Positions 1 to 6,156 of a stretch of DNA of 8,770 bases are shown piece after piece. Position 1 is the first letter of the stretch. Each line of letters starts with the position of its first letter. The stretch is from contig WQXX01000040.1 of the NCBI GenBank assembly GCA_009781535.1, positions 1-8,770 of the forward strand. The letters run 5' to 3'. A model generated the notes under the pieces. The model was not told where the DNA came from. It did no database searches and was given only the letters and a program-made list of their open reading frames with translations. Both the position numbers and the translations under genes were made by a program. The stretch is from Coriobacteriia bacterium (GTDB lineage Bacteria; Actinomycetota; Coriobacteriia; Coriobacteriales; UBA8131).

Positions 1-21
1 ACGTGCTGTTCTTGTAGAGAA

Positions 22-72
22 TATGGTGTACGGCCATGCGCGAAAGGGCGCCTTTCCTGAATAAACACCATA
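22..72 (+). promoter_or_regulatory. Nested inverted repeats in reductase leader region
   Basis: An 8-bp outer arm (22-29, TATGGTGT) is complementary to 65-72 (ACACCATA). It encloses a tight hairpin of 6 bp, GAAAGG (42-47) with CCTTTC (51-56), and a 3-base loop. All of it lies upstream of the predicted reductase promoter, so it would not be in that transcript. It could instead lie in the transcript of a gene to the left, as a terminator or leader structure, or be a DNA-level site. There is no T-run after the hairpin, so an intrinsic terminator is not well supported. Confidence 0.35.
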
Positions 73-82
73 CTTTCATACT

Positions 83-96
83 TACCGTACACGGTA
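83..96. promoter_or_regulatory. Candidate operator palindrome upstream of reductase promoter
   Basis: TACCGT (83-88), two bases, then ACGGTA (91-96) is an exact 6+2+6 inverted repeat, the form expected of a site bound by a dimeric regulator. Its centre is about 70 bp upstream of the predicted transcription start, a common activator position. Positions 22-33, read on the minus strand, match 85-96 at 10 of 12 bases, so there may be two related sites in opposite orientation. Reductases of this kind in Coriobacteriia often sit near LuxR-type regulator genes (family knowledge). No regulator gene is visible in this window, so the protein that binds here is unknown. Confidence 0.45.
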
Positions 97-123
97 GCGA
101 GGGTGGCTAACCCGTGAGTGACC

Positions 124-152
124 TTGACCATTTTGGTTATGGAAGGTATGCT
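124..152 (+). promoter_or_regulatory. Sigma70-type promoter for the reductase operon
   Basis: TTGACC (124-129) and TATGCT (147-152) are separated by exactly 17 bases, with 5 of 6 and 4 of 6 matches to the -35 and -10 consensus. Transcription would start near 159, leaving an untranslated leader of about 138 bases before the ATG at 297. The leader contains a weak 6-bp inverted repeat (TATTCG 237-242 with CGAATA 263-268). I recognise no known riboswitch in it. Confidence 0.6.
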
Positions 153-157
153 GTCAA
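130..157 (-). promoter_or_regulatory. Possible divergent promoter overlapping the reductase promoter
   Basis: On the minus strand, positions 157-152 read TTGACA, a perfect -35. A 16-base spacer leads to CAAAAT (135-130), which matches 4 of 6 -10 bases. It would point leftward, towards a gene outside the window. The -35 overlaps the -10 of the rightward promoter, so the two would compete for polymerase. The weak -10 and the absence of a confirmed gene to the left keep this tentative. Confidence 0.25.
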
Positions 158-296
158 GAACCAAACCCCAGTATTTTTGGGAGCGGTTGTCTTTGTCAGG
201 TTTTGTGAAGGAAGCTTGACGTCCATTAGTCGGTGGTATTCGTTCCGACTTCTTGTGCTGGGCGAATAGCATCAGGAATCGAGGAAAAGAGGAGAT

Positions 297-2012
297 ATGG
301 AAAGAGAGAATCTAGTTTCACAGAAAGGTTTGTCAAGAAGGAGTTTCCTGAAGGGTGCCGGCGTTGCCGGTGCGGCTGTTGCGGCGACGTCGTTTGCTGC
401 ATGCACGCCAGAAGTAGAAGACCCGGATTGGGATCTTACAGGTATGGAGGGCTCGCCATGGGTTCTCCCAACTAAGTGGGACATTGTAACCGACGTTATC
501 GTAGTCGGTACCGGTGACGCCGGTGGCCCGGCTGCAATTCGTGCTTACGACGAAGGCGCAGAAGTTCTCGTAATCGACAAGGGCGACTTCTATGGTGGTT
601 GCTCGGCAATCGGTGGCGGCAACGTTCAGCTTGCTTGCACGCATGTCCAGGTAGCTCAGGGCATCTCCGACAGGAAAGAATGGGCTTTCGAGGACACCAT
701 GGAGCATGGTCTGTATCGTAGCAACCCAGAAGTACTACAGGCATGGATCGATGAGTCCGGCCCCTATGCAAAATGGGCCGAGACCGCGGCAAAGATGGAG
801 TGGGGCCAGGTAACGAGCCAGGAGCCGGCACGCGTGCCTCGTTCCCATCGTTCGCAGGGTTATCGTGGCCAGGCAAATGGCGCTGGAATCAACATGGTCA
901 TGAGATATCATGACGCGGCAGAAGCCCGTGGGATTCCTTATCTGCTCGAAAACAAGATGACCAAGGTCTATCGTAAGGTTAACGGCCCCGTTGTTGGTGT
1001 CGAGGTCGAGACCCCCGAGGGCATCAAGAACTACAAGGCACGCAGAGCCGTTATCCTGTGCACCGGTGGTTTCAAGAGCAACCCGCAGATGATCCGTTCC
1101 TATCATCCGCTGTTCGACGAGCACTTGATCTACAGCGGTTGGCCGGATGTCAACAACACGGGCGATGGTCATCTTGCCATCATGAACATCGGCGGCGCGT
1201 GCGTCGACATGTCGTTCATCATGGAGTTCAGTGGTCGTCTTGGTTCCGTCCAGTATGTCCGTTGGGATAGGCCGCACTTTGACAATCCCTCGACCTCAAC
1301 TGGTATCGCAAGCTCACGTATCCAGAACGTCATTTTCGTGAACAACTCCGGAAATCGCTACCTGGATGAGGATGAATGGGAAGCCGGACATACCCTGCCG
1401 TGGACCCCTTGGATGGTTGCTTATCTGCTCATCGAAGGCCGTCCGCGTATGGAATGGTGGGTTACGGACAATAAGGGCGCTGTGGATATTGGCTGGAAGA
1501 ACCAAGAAGCCTCCTTTGATAATCCAGATCGCACAAAGACCCCATGCGCCGAGCCGGGCTGGGTAGCCAAGGCCAATACAATTGCTGAGCTGGCAACCAA
1601 GATGGGCGTTCCGTCCGCTGCCTTAGGCGCAACGGTAACCCGTTACAACGGCTTAGTAGCTGGCGGCAAGGACACCGATTTTGGGCGCAGTCGCCTCAAT
1701 GACATCACCGAGCCCCCGTACTGGGCTGCTCGTTGGTGCCGTATGTCCCACGATCAGTGCACTGGTATCCGCGTGAATGCAAAGGCGCAGATTCCTGATA
1801 CCGCGTACCTGTTCCAGCCGTACTCCGGATCAGAGAATCATCAGCCTGTACCGATCAGCCAAGAGCCGGTCATCCCGCACCTCTATGCTGCCGGTGAGTG
1901 CACAGGTGGTATCGGTGGAGCCATCCGTGGTTCTGGCAAGCGTGGGTACTATCAGGTCTTTGGGTACATTGCCGGTTACTGGGGAGCGCACGAAACACCG
2001 CTCGAAGATTAG
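297..2012 (+). CDS. Tat-exported FAD-dependent reductase, fumarate/urocanate reductase family
   Basis: This 571-aa flavoprotein probably reduces an organic acceptor outside the cytoplasmic membrane; the substrate cannot be read from the sequence. Residues 13-19 (SRRSFLK) form a twin-arginine signal. The hydrophobic stretch after it ends in F-A-A-C with Cys36, a plausible lipoprotein anchor. The FAD-binding GTGDAG is at 71-76 with Asp94 ending the second strand. A GGCS stretch (100-103) and AAGE (531-534) are further flavin contacts. Residues that by position match fumarate reductase active sites are Arg449 in TRYN (the proton-donating Arg), His485, and Arg544 in AIRGSG. There is no haem c motif or FMN domain, so electrons must come from a partner, perhaps a membrane cytochrome or quinol oxidase not in this window. 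The ATG at 297 follows AGGAG at only 2 bases; a TTG at 330 would still keep the Tat motif. Family is confident. A ketosteroid dehydrogenase-like role is less likely. Confidence 0.9.
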   Translation: MERENLVSQKGLSRRSFLKGAGVAGAAVAATSFAACTPEVEDPDWDLTGMEGSPWVLPTKWDIVTDVIVVGTGDAGGPAAIRAYDEGAEVLVIDKGDFYGGCSAIGGGNVQLACTHVQVAQGISDRKEWAFEDTMEHGLYRSNPEVLQAWIDESGPYAKWAETAAKMEWGQVTSQEPARVPRSHRSQGYRGQANGAGINMVMRYHDAAEARGIPYLLENKMTKVYRKVNGPVVGVEVETPEGIKNYKARRAVILCTGGFKSNPQMIRSYHPLFDEHLIYSGWPDVNNTGDGHLAIMNIGGACVDMSFIMEFSGRLGSVQYVRWDRPHFDNPSTSTGIASSRIQNVIFVNNSGNRYLDEDEWEAGHTLPWTPWMVAYLLIEGRPRMEWWVTDNKGAVDIGWKNQEASFDNPDRTKTPCAEPGWVAKANTIAELATKMGVPSAALGATVTRYNGLVAGGKDTDFGRSRLNDITEPPYWAARWCRMSHDQCTGIRVNAKAQIPDTAYLFQPYSGSENHQPVPISQEPVIPHLYAAGECTGGIGGAIRGSGKRGYYQVFGYIAGYWGAHETPLED

Positions 2013-2036
2013 TACAAAAACAGATTAAGAACAAAG

Positions 2037-2071
2037 CAGGGAGAAGGCTTACAACATAGGCCTTCTCCTTG
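2037..2071 (+). other. Intergenic hairpin between reductase and partner gene
   Basis: GGAGAAGGC (2040-2048) pairs perfectly with GCCTTCTCC (2060-2068). The stem extends at its base through C2037-G2071 with one G-U pair, and the loop is about 11 bases. No T-run follows, so a strong intrinsic terminator is unlikely. It may stabilise the upstream message, act as a processing site, or cause partial termination that lowers expression of the downstream gene. Confidence 0.5.
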
Positions 2072-2097
2072 CGTAGCCTATTGTATGAGGAGTTCTC

Positions 2098-3273
2098 ATG
2101 GAATCCAATAACCAGTCGTTACTACCTGACGAGCAGGGTTTTGTACCTGACGATATGAAGCCCACGCTGCCAGAACAGTTGCCATCCGCCGATGTATCAG
2201 GGGAATCAGAGGACGCAGAGGAAATCTCCCCATCTGAGGACTCTCTTGAAGCGGATGGCTCTGAAGGAACTGACGAGGATGATCAGTCAGATAGTGCGCC
2301 TGCGCGGGCAAAAAAGGAAGAACCCGTGCATGTCGTCGAAATCGCCATGTCCCATATCAGCCATCGTTTGCTGGAAGACCATGCAGAAGTCACGTGCAAA
2401 GTCGGGATATTCTGCCCGCAGAACTGTAACCTGACTGGTCTGCCGGTTATTGTCACCTGCGATAATACCGGAGAAGAGCAACTGGTCCCGATCAACAATT
2501 ACAACAAGGTCGACTGTGAGACCGATTATTTTATTGTCAAGACCGGAAGTGAACTCGGCGTCTATAGCTGGACCGCCAGTTTTGCCTGCGACGCAGAAGG
2601 AAAACTGCGGCAGCACAGCGAAGTAAACCATACCTTGCGATTCGAATATTGGCCTCACACCGTAAGCATGGCGGTTTGGAGTCTTCCGATGGTGTATGAG
2701 GAAGAACGGGACGTCACCATTAAAGTTGGAGCCGTCTGCACGAATGCCTGCTCTTTAGCAGGACGTGATATCAAGATCATCGATCCTGACAACGATTCTG
2801 TTGTTTTGGCAACCGCGCCGTTGGGCGAAGAACTGTGGCCGGGCACTACGGCCCTGTACTGGACGGATATTAGCTTTACCGTGCCTGCGGGCGTTAGAGT
2901 TCATACGCTTTCTGCCTGTATAGATGGTTGGTCCGATCCAGATATCGAAGAAGGTCAGCCAGGCAAAGAGCATAGCGCTTGCACGCAAGCCTTCCATATT
3001 CCCGTTATCAAACAAGCCGATTATGCTCTTGATCTCACGTTTTCTGATTGCGAAACCGGGGAACCTATCGAAGGAGCAGAGGCTATCGTCCATCCGTACA
3101 AACGGATAAGCGATGCTTCAGGGCACCTGGTTTTGCCCGTAGATGCTGGAGAGATAACACTGAAAGTATTCGCCGAAGGTTATAAAGACTTTACGAAGGA
3201 AATCCTGCTCACCAACAACTACACCATGAAGGCCGAGATGATGAAAAAGCCTGTGTATTGGCCGGACGAGTAA
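2098..3273 (+). CDS. Unknown protein with duplicated cysteine-bearing repeats and C-terminal PEGA-like domain
   Basis: I do not recognise this 391-aa protein. Residues 1-75 are acidic and low in complexity (many D, E, S, P) and probably disordered. Two tandem beta-rich repeats follow, roughly 78-185 and 190-297. Each carries KVG, a C-x3-C pair and a G-x-hydrophobic stretch: Cys106/Cys110 in the first, Cys214/Cys218 in the second. Each also has a later cysteine (Cys164, Cys274) 54-56 residues on, so the spacing repeats at about 108-110 residues. Residues about 308-380 resemble a carboxypeptidase-regulatory or PEGA-type beta sandwich (GEPIEGAEAIV, then DASGHLVLPVDAGEITLKV). No signal peptide, lipobox or membrane segment is visible, so it appears cytoplasmic despite folds usual in surface proteins. 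GAGGAG lies 5 bases before the ATG. It sits 85 bases after the reductase gene on the same strand and is probably cotranscribed. A redox, scaffold or chaperone role is only a guess. Confidence 0.75.
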   Translation: MESNNQSLLPDEQGFVPDDMKPTLPEQLPSADVSGESEDAEEISPSEDSLEADGSEGTDEDDQSDSAPARAKKEEPVHVVEIAMSHISHRLLEDHAEVTCKVGIFCPQNCNLTGLPVIVTCDNTGEEQLVPINNYNKVDCETDYFIVKTGSELGVYSWTASFACDAEGKLRQHSEVNHTLRFEYWPHTVSMAVWSLPMVYEEERDVTIKVGAVCTNACSLAGRDIKIIDPDNDSVVLATAPLGEELWPGTTALYWTDISFTVPAGVRVHTLSACIDGWSDPDIEEGQPGKEHSACTQAFHIPVIKQADYALDLTFSDCETGEPIEGAEAIVHPYKRISDASGHLVLPVDAGEITLKVFAEGYKDFTKEILLTNNYTMKAEMMKKPVYWPDE

Positions 3274-3305
3274 TTTCCAAAGCGATACAACACCGATTAT
3301 TCAGC

Positions 3306-3331
3306 GCCGCCCCGAGTTTACTCGGGGCGGC
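3306..3331. terminator. Strong GC hairpin between convergent genes
   Basis: An uninterrupted 11-bp stem, 3306-3316 (GCCGCCCCGAG) with 3321-3331, closes a TTTA loop 33 bases after the stop of the 391-aa gene. It lies between two convergent genes, where a two-way terminator is expected. No T-run follows on either strand, so termination is not certain. The stem is followed by CAGACAAAT, as is the repeat at 3436-3470, so it may instead belong to that repeat cluster. Confidence 0.45.
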
Positions 3332-3339
3332 AGACAAAT

Positions 3340-3384
3340 ACGTCATTGCGAGGAGCGCTACGCAGTAGTGCGACGTGGCAATCC
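3340..3384. repeat. Dispersed palindromic repeat, ATTGC...GCAAT type
   Basis: Outer arms ATTGC (3345-3349) and GCAAT (3378-3382) enclose an inner 7-bp stem, GCGCTAC (3355-3361) with GTAGTGC (3365-3371), containing one G-T mismatch. The GTCATTGCGAGGAGCG opening strongly resembles an intergenic repeat seen scattered through many unrelated bacterial genomes (from memory, not searched). It has no coding content and is probably a small non-autonomous palindromic element. Confidence 0.6.
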
Positions 3385-3435
3385 ATAATGCAGGCTTATC
3401 TGACAACACATCTCCCGACCCAAGGAGCCTTCTGA

Positions 3436-3470
3436 TAGGCCCCGGATCAAGTCCGGGGTGACAGACAAAT
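3436..3470. repeat. Dispersed palindromic repeat (the PDLIRG type)
   Basis: CCCCGGA (3440-3446) and TCCGGGG (3452-3458) form a 7-bp stem with loop TCAAG, flanked by TAGG and TGACAGACAAAT. The minus strand reads like the common intergenic element whose chance translation gives VTPDLIRG; that resemblance is from memory. CAGACAAAT (3462-3470) repeats exactly at 3331-3339 after the preceding hairpin. A diverged copy lies at 7929-7957. Confidence 0.65.
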
Positions 3471-3511
3471 CCAGAAGCGAGCAAGGAACCATTCCCATCT
3501 CACCCACCGTG

Positions 3512-5860
3512 CTACTCGCTCCGTAATGCCTCGACTGGGTTCTTCTTCGCTGCGCCTCGTGAGGGGAAGAAGCTTGCGATGAGAGTGAGGATAACACTGC
3601 CCACGACCAGAATAAGTGCATGCAGTGGGTTGAGAGCTATGATGGTACTGATTCCAGCAATTGAGACGATGAGCATATTGCCCGGAATCGATACCAGGTA
3701 GGTTGTCGCTACTCCGATGATACCGGCTAACAAACCGATGATCATCGCCTCAGCATTGAATACCCGCGAGATGTCCTTCTTGCGCGCTCCCACACTCCGC
3801 AGTATGCCGATCTCTTTGGTCCGCTCGATGACGGATACATAGGTGATGATCCCGATCATGATGGTAGAAACCAGCAGAGAGATGGCAGCAAACCCGATCA
3901 GAACCAGTGAGACCGTGTTCACCAGGGTGGCAGTCATATCGGAGATACTTTCTGCCATATCCGTATAGACAACCCTGCTCGCCTCGGGCTTACCTTCGTT
4001 ATAGTCATCCAGATATGCCTTGATGCTGTCCTTAGCGGCAAAATCAACCGGGTAGATGTTGATACCGCTTGGCGTGGTGTCTGCCCCAGTCGATCTCAGC
4101 CGGGTCTTCTTGGCGTTCTCATCCGCAAAGGGCATACCGGTCAAGACGTCCTTGTCGCTTGTCTTCTGGGCTCTGGCGATCTCAGAGTTCTTGGCTGAAT
4201 CAACAACATAGGCGGTCAGCGCGGTGGTATACACAAAACCCTGCGAGAAATAGGAGCTTGCCGCATCCTCTTTGATACGCAGGATACCCACGATGGTCAG
4301 CTCGACCCCACCGCTACCTTCATAAAGGCTTAGGTATTCAGCAGGACGCGCCGCCTCGAACAGATCCCCATTTTTCGTGTAATAATCGTCGTTGTCGATG
4401 ACCTTGAGCATGGTCTTTCCGATAAAATCACTGAGCTTGTAAGTCTTCTTATCAAGCCCAAACTGATTGAGAAGGTTCGTGTTGATGCGGTTATATTCAT
4501 CGACAACTAAAACGATCTCGTTCTTCGCATTGGGCAGACGGCTGCCTTCTCCGATCAGGTCGTACAGAGAAAGGATGAAGTCGTAGTTCTCCGGCATTTC
4601 CTGCCAGTAGGAACCGCCGCCCATGCCAGCCATGCCGCTACCACCGCTGCCTCGTGTCTCAAACCTCACCACTGAATCTGAGGTTTTTGCAAGCAGGTTC
4701 ATCGTCACGCCGCGTTGATACGTGATAGCGCTGACCGCGTTGGGCAGCGCATCGGTCATCTTGGCGATGTAGGCCAGGTAGTCATCGGAAAGCACGTTGG
4801 TGTGCTCGCGCTGGTTTTCATTCGAATTGTAGTTGTAGATGATATCGTCGGTAGGATAGGAGACATAACTCCCGCTGCCTGAGCCAAAAAAGCCCTCGAT
4901 GCCACGGTCAAAACGCTGTGTCTGGGTGCTGATCATTATTGGAAAACCCGAAAGCATGTCGGTTTGCATACTCGCCATGTAGGCGCTCAGGCCTGAGGAA
5001 AGCGCCAAAACCACCGCGATACCGATGATTCCAAAGCTGCCGGCGATGGATGTGGTGATGGTTCTACCCCGTTTGGTCAACAGGTTCTTAAACGACAACC
5101 CGGTTGCGGTGGCAAATGACATGGAGGTCTTTTTGAATCGGCTTTTGTCATTTTGGACGTCGGTAGCGCTGTGATACTCCTCAGGAGGGTTGCTGTCCGA
5201 TTCAACGGCGCCATCCAAGAGCTGGATGACACGGTTTGCATACCTGTCTGCCAACTTGCTGTTATGGGTGACCATGATAACGAGGCGGGTCTTTGAGATC
5301 TCTTTGAGGATCTCCATTATCTGGGTGCTCGTGTGGCTATCCAAAGCGCCGGTTGGCTCGTCAGCCAAGATGACGTCAGGGTTGTTCACAAGCGCCCGCG
5401 CGATAGCAACGCGTTGCATCTGTCCGCCGGAGAGCTGGCTCGGTTTCTTCTCGAGCTGGTCGGAAAGCCCCACCTCTGCCAGCGCCTGTTTTGCCAGGTG
5501 ATCCCGGTCAGATGCGGAGACGCCCGAAAGGGTCAAGGCGATCTCCACATTCTGCAGGACTGTCTGATGACCGATGAGGTTGTAGTTCTGGAAGACGAAG
5601 CCGATAGAATGGTTACGATATGCATCCCAGTCAGAATCCCTGAACTGCGATGTAGACGTGCCGTCTATGATCAGATCACCGCTGTCATAACGATCCAAGC
5701 CGCCAACGACATTGAGCAGGGTGGTCTTTCCGCAGCCGGATGGGCCGAGTACAGCTACGAATTCGTTTTCCCTGAATGTCAGCGACACATCGTTTAACGC
5801 GGTAACAAGCTCTCCGCTTTTGTATGTCTTGGTGATGTGTTCAAGTTGCAGCTTTCGCAT
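3512..5860 (-). CDS. Fused ABC transporter ATPase-permease, MacB/FtsX type
   Basis: This 782-aa half-transporter probably works as a membrane dimer that exports or extracts a substrate by mechanical movement rather than through a pore. Residues 1-220 are a complete ATPase of the LolD/MacB class: Walker A GPSGCGKTT (39-47), Q-loop Gln91, signature LSGGQ (143-147), Walker B VILADE (163-168) and His199. A linker leads to a first membrane segment (about 270-292). A large extracytoplasmic domain follows (about 293-648) with a glycine/serine-rich patch near 402-417. Three C-terminal segments lie near 651-675, 704-727 and 747-770. The FtsX hallmark ERTKEIGILRSVGA is at 679-692, with NPVEALR at the end. 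GAGAGG lies 7 bases before the ATG. It diverges from a two-component pair that probably controls it. Such neighbours suggest antimicrobial peptide or envelope-stress defence, but the substrate is unknown. No adaptor gene (MacA-like) is present, consistent with a cell lacking an outer membrane. Confidence 0.93.
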   Translation of the reverse strand: MRKLQLEHITKTYKSGELVTALNDVSLTFRENEFVAVLGPSGCGKTTLLNVVGGLDRYDSGDLIIDGTSTSQFRDSDWDAYRNHSIGFVFQNYNLIGHQTVLQNVEIALTLSGVSASDRDHLAKQALAEVGLSDQLEKKPSQLSGGQMQRVAIARALVNNPDVILADEPTGALDSHTSTQIMEILKEISKTRLVIMVTHNSKLADRYANRVIQLLDGAVESDSNPPEEYHSATDVQNDKSRFKKTSMSFATATGLSFKNLLTKRGRTITTSIAGSFGIIGIAVVLALSSGLSAYMASMQTDMLSGFPIMISTQTQRFDRGIEGFFGSGSGSYVSYPTDDIIYNYNSNENQREHTNVLSDDYLAYIAKMTDALPNAVSAITYQRGVTMNLLAKTSDSVVRFETRGSGGSGMAGMGGGSYWQEMPENYDFILSLYDLIGEGSRLPNAKNEIVLVVDEYNRINTNLLNQFGLDKKTYKLSDFIGKTMLKVIDNDDYYTKNGDLFEAARPAEYLSLYEGSGGVELTIVGILRIKEDAASSYFSQGFVYTTALTAYVVDSAKNSEIARAQKTSDKDVLTGMPFADENAKKTRLRSTGADTTPSGINIYPVDFAAKDSIKAYLDDYNEGKPEASRVVYTDMAESISDMTATLVNTVSLVLIGFAAISLLVSTIMIGIITYVSVIERTKEIGILRSVGARKKDISRVFNAEAMIIGLLAGIIGVATTYLVSIPGNMLIVSIAGISTIIALNPLHALILVVGSVILTLIASFFPSRGAAKKNPVEALRSE

Positions 5861-5886
5861 GATAACGCCTCTCTGTTCGGTTGATA

Positions 5887-5915
5887 CCTATACTAGCGCG
5901 CTAAGCTCAACTCAA
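5887..5915 (-). promoter_or_regulatory. Candidate promoter for the ABC transporter
   Basis: On the minus strand, TTGAGT (5915-5910) and TATAGG (5892-5887) are 17 bases apart, each matching 4 of 6 consensus bases. Transcription would start near 5880, giving a leader of about 20 bases that still contains the ribosome-binding site. The imperfect boxes suit a promoter that needs an activator. An alternative -35, TTGAGA (5921-5916), gives poorer spacing. Confidence 0.4.
5894..5903. promoter_or_regulatory. Palindrome inside the transporter promoter spacer
   Basis: TAGCGCGCTA is a perfect 10-bp palindrome lying wholly between the -35 and -10 boxes of the candidate transporter promoter. A dimeric repressor bound here would block polymerase. 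A 10-bp palindrome can occur by chance, so only its position makes it notable. Confidence 0.3.
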
Positions 5916-5939
5916 TCTCAACAAGATGGGAAAAACCCG

Positions 5940-5969
5940 TTGATATTGGGTTGATATTTTCCTGATACC
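5940..5969 (+). promoter_or_regulatory. Three 11-bp-spaced direct repeats, likely response-regulator binding site
   Basis: TGATATT begins at 5941 and 5952, and TGATACC at 5963, each step exactly 11 bp. Seven-base sites with four-base gaps on one face of the helix are the classic site of OmpR/PhoB-family regulators (established for PhoB and relatives). A further TGATACC lies at 5882-5888, beside the transporter -10. The array sits in the divergent gap, about 60-90 bp upstream of the transporter's predicted start, next to an OmpR-type regulator gene. The cognate regulator is the obvious candidate to bind, giving autoregulation and control of the transporter. Confidence 0.6.
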
Positions 5970-5997
5970 ATTTGGAGAGGCACCATTTTTTCACATG

Positions 5998-6048
5998 TCA
6001 CCCCGGGCAAGATCTAAGGGCCTAGCGGGTGAGTTGCAGGATGCCTGC
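5998..6048 (+). other. Two small inverted repeats in the leader side of the regulator gene
   Basis: TCACCC (5998-6003) pairs with GGGTGA (6027-6032), with an inner GGGC/GCCT pairing. GCAGG (6036-6040) pairs with CCTGC (6044-6048) across a 3-base loop. They would lie in the untranslated leader of the response-regulator message if transcription starts near the repeat array. I could not find a convincing -35/-10 pair for that gene. The rest of 6049-6156 shows nothing definite. Confidence 0.3.
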
Positions 6049-6156
6049 GTGTGTCCGACAGAAAAGCTAATCGCAAGATGGCTGCAATTATTGGGTGTCT
6101 CCCTAAGGGGTGTACGTACGTTGAAATGTCAGATGATTTGAGACGAGGTATCAGGG

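Noticed and set aside
1..64. Short open stretches at the left edge: plus strand ending TAA at 62-64, and minus strand from an ATG at 37-35 running off the edge
   Set aside because: Both are under 22 codons within the window, neither has a recognisable motif, and the minus-strand ATG lacks a well-spaced ribosome-binding site. A truncated gene here cannot be confirmed.
233..475. 80-aa open frame overlapping the reductase start
   Set aside because: Mostly out of frame over the Tat signal region, rich in R and C as expected from frame-shifted coding DNA, and without a ribosome-binding site.
735..1277. 180-aa antisense frame inside the reductase gene
   Set aside because: Shadow of a well-supported gene, with no recognisable domain.
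2037..2071. Intrinsic terminator between the reductase and the 391-aa gene
   Set aside because: The stem is good but only two T residues follow it before GC-containing sequence, so it is listed as a hairpin rather than a terminator.
3209..3621. Two minus-strand frames of 87-91 aa across the repeat cluster, with HPGLDPG and VTPDLIRG segments
   Set aside because: These are chance translations of palindromic intergenic repeats, a common cause of false annotations.
5333..5797. 154-aa plus-strand frame over the ABC ATPase domain
   Set aside because: Antisense to intact Walker A, signature and Walker B motifs; a shadow frame.
5906..5921. CTCAA repeated three times as a second operator array
   Set aside because: Spacings of 5 and 6 bp do not match any helical phase, and the copies overlap the candidate -35 boxes, which explains them.
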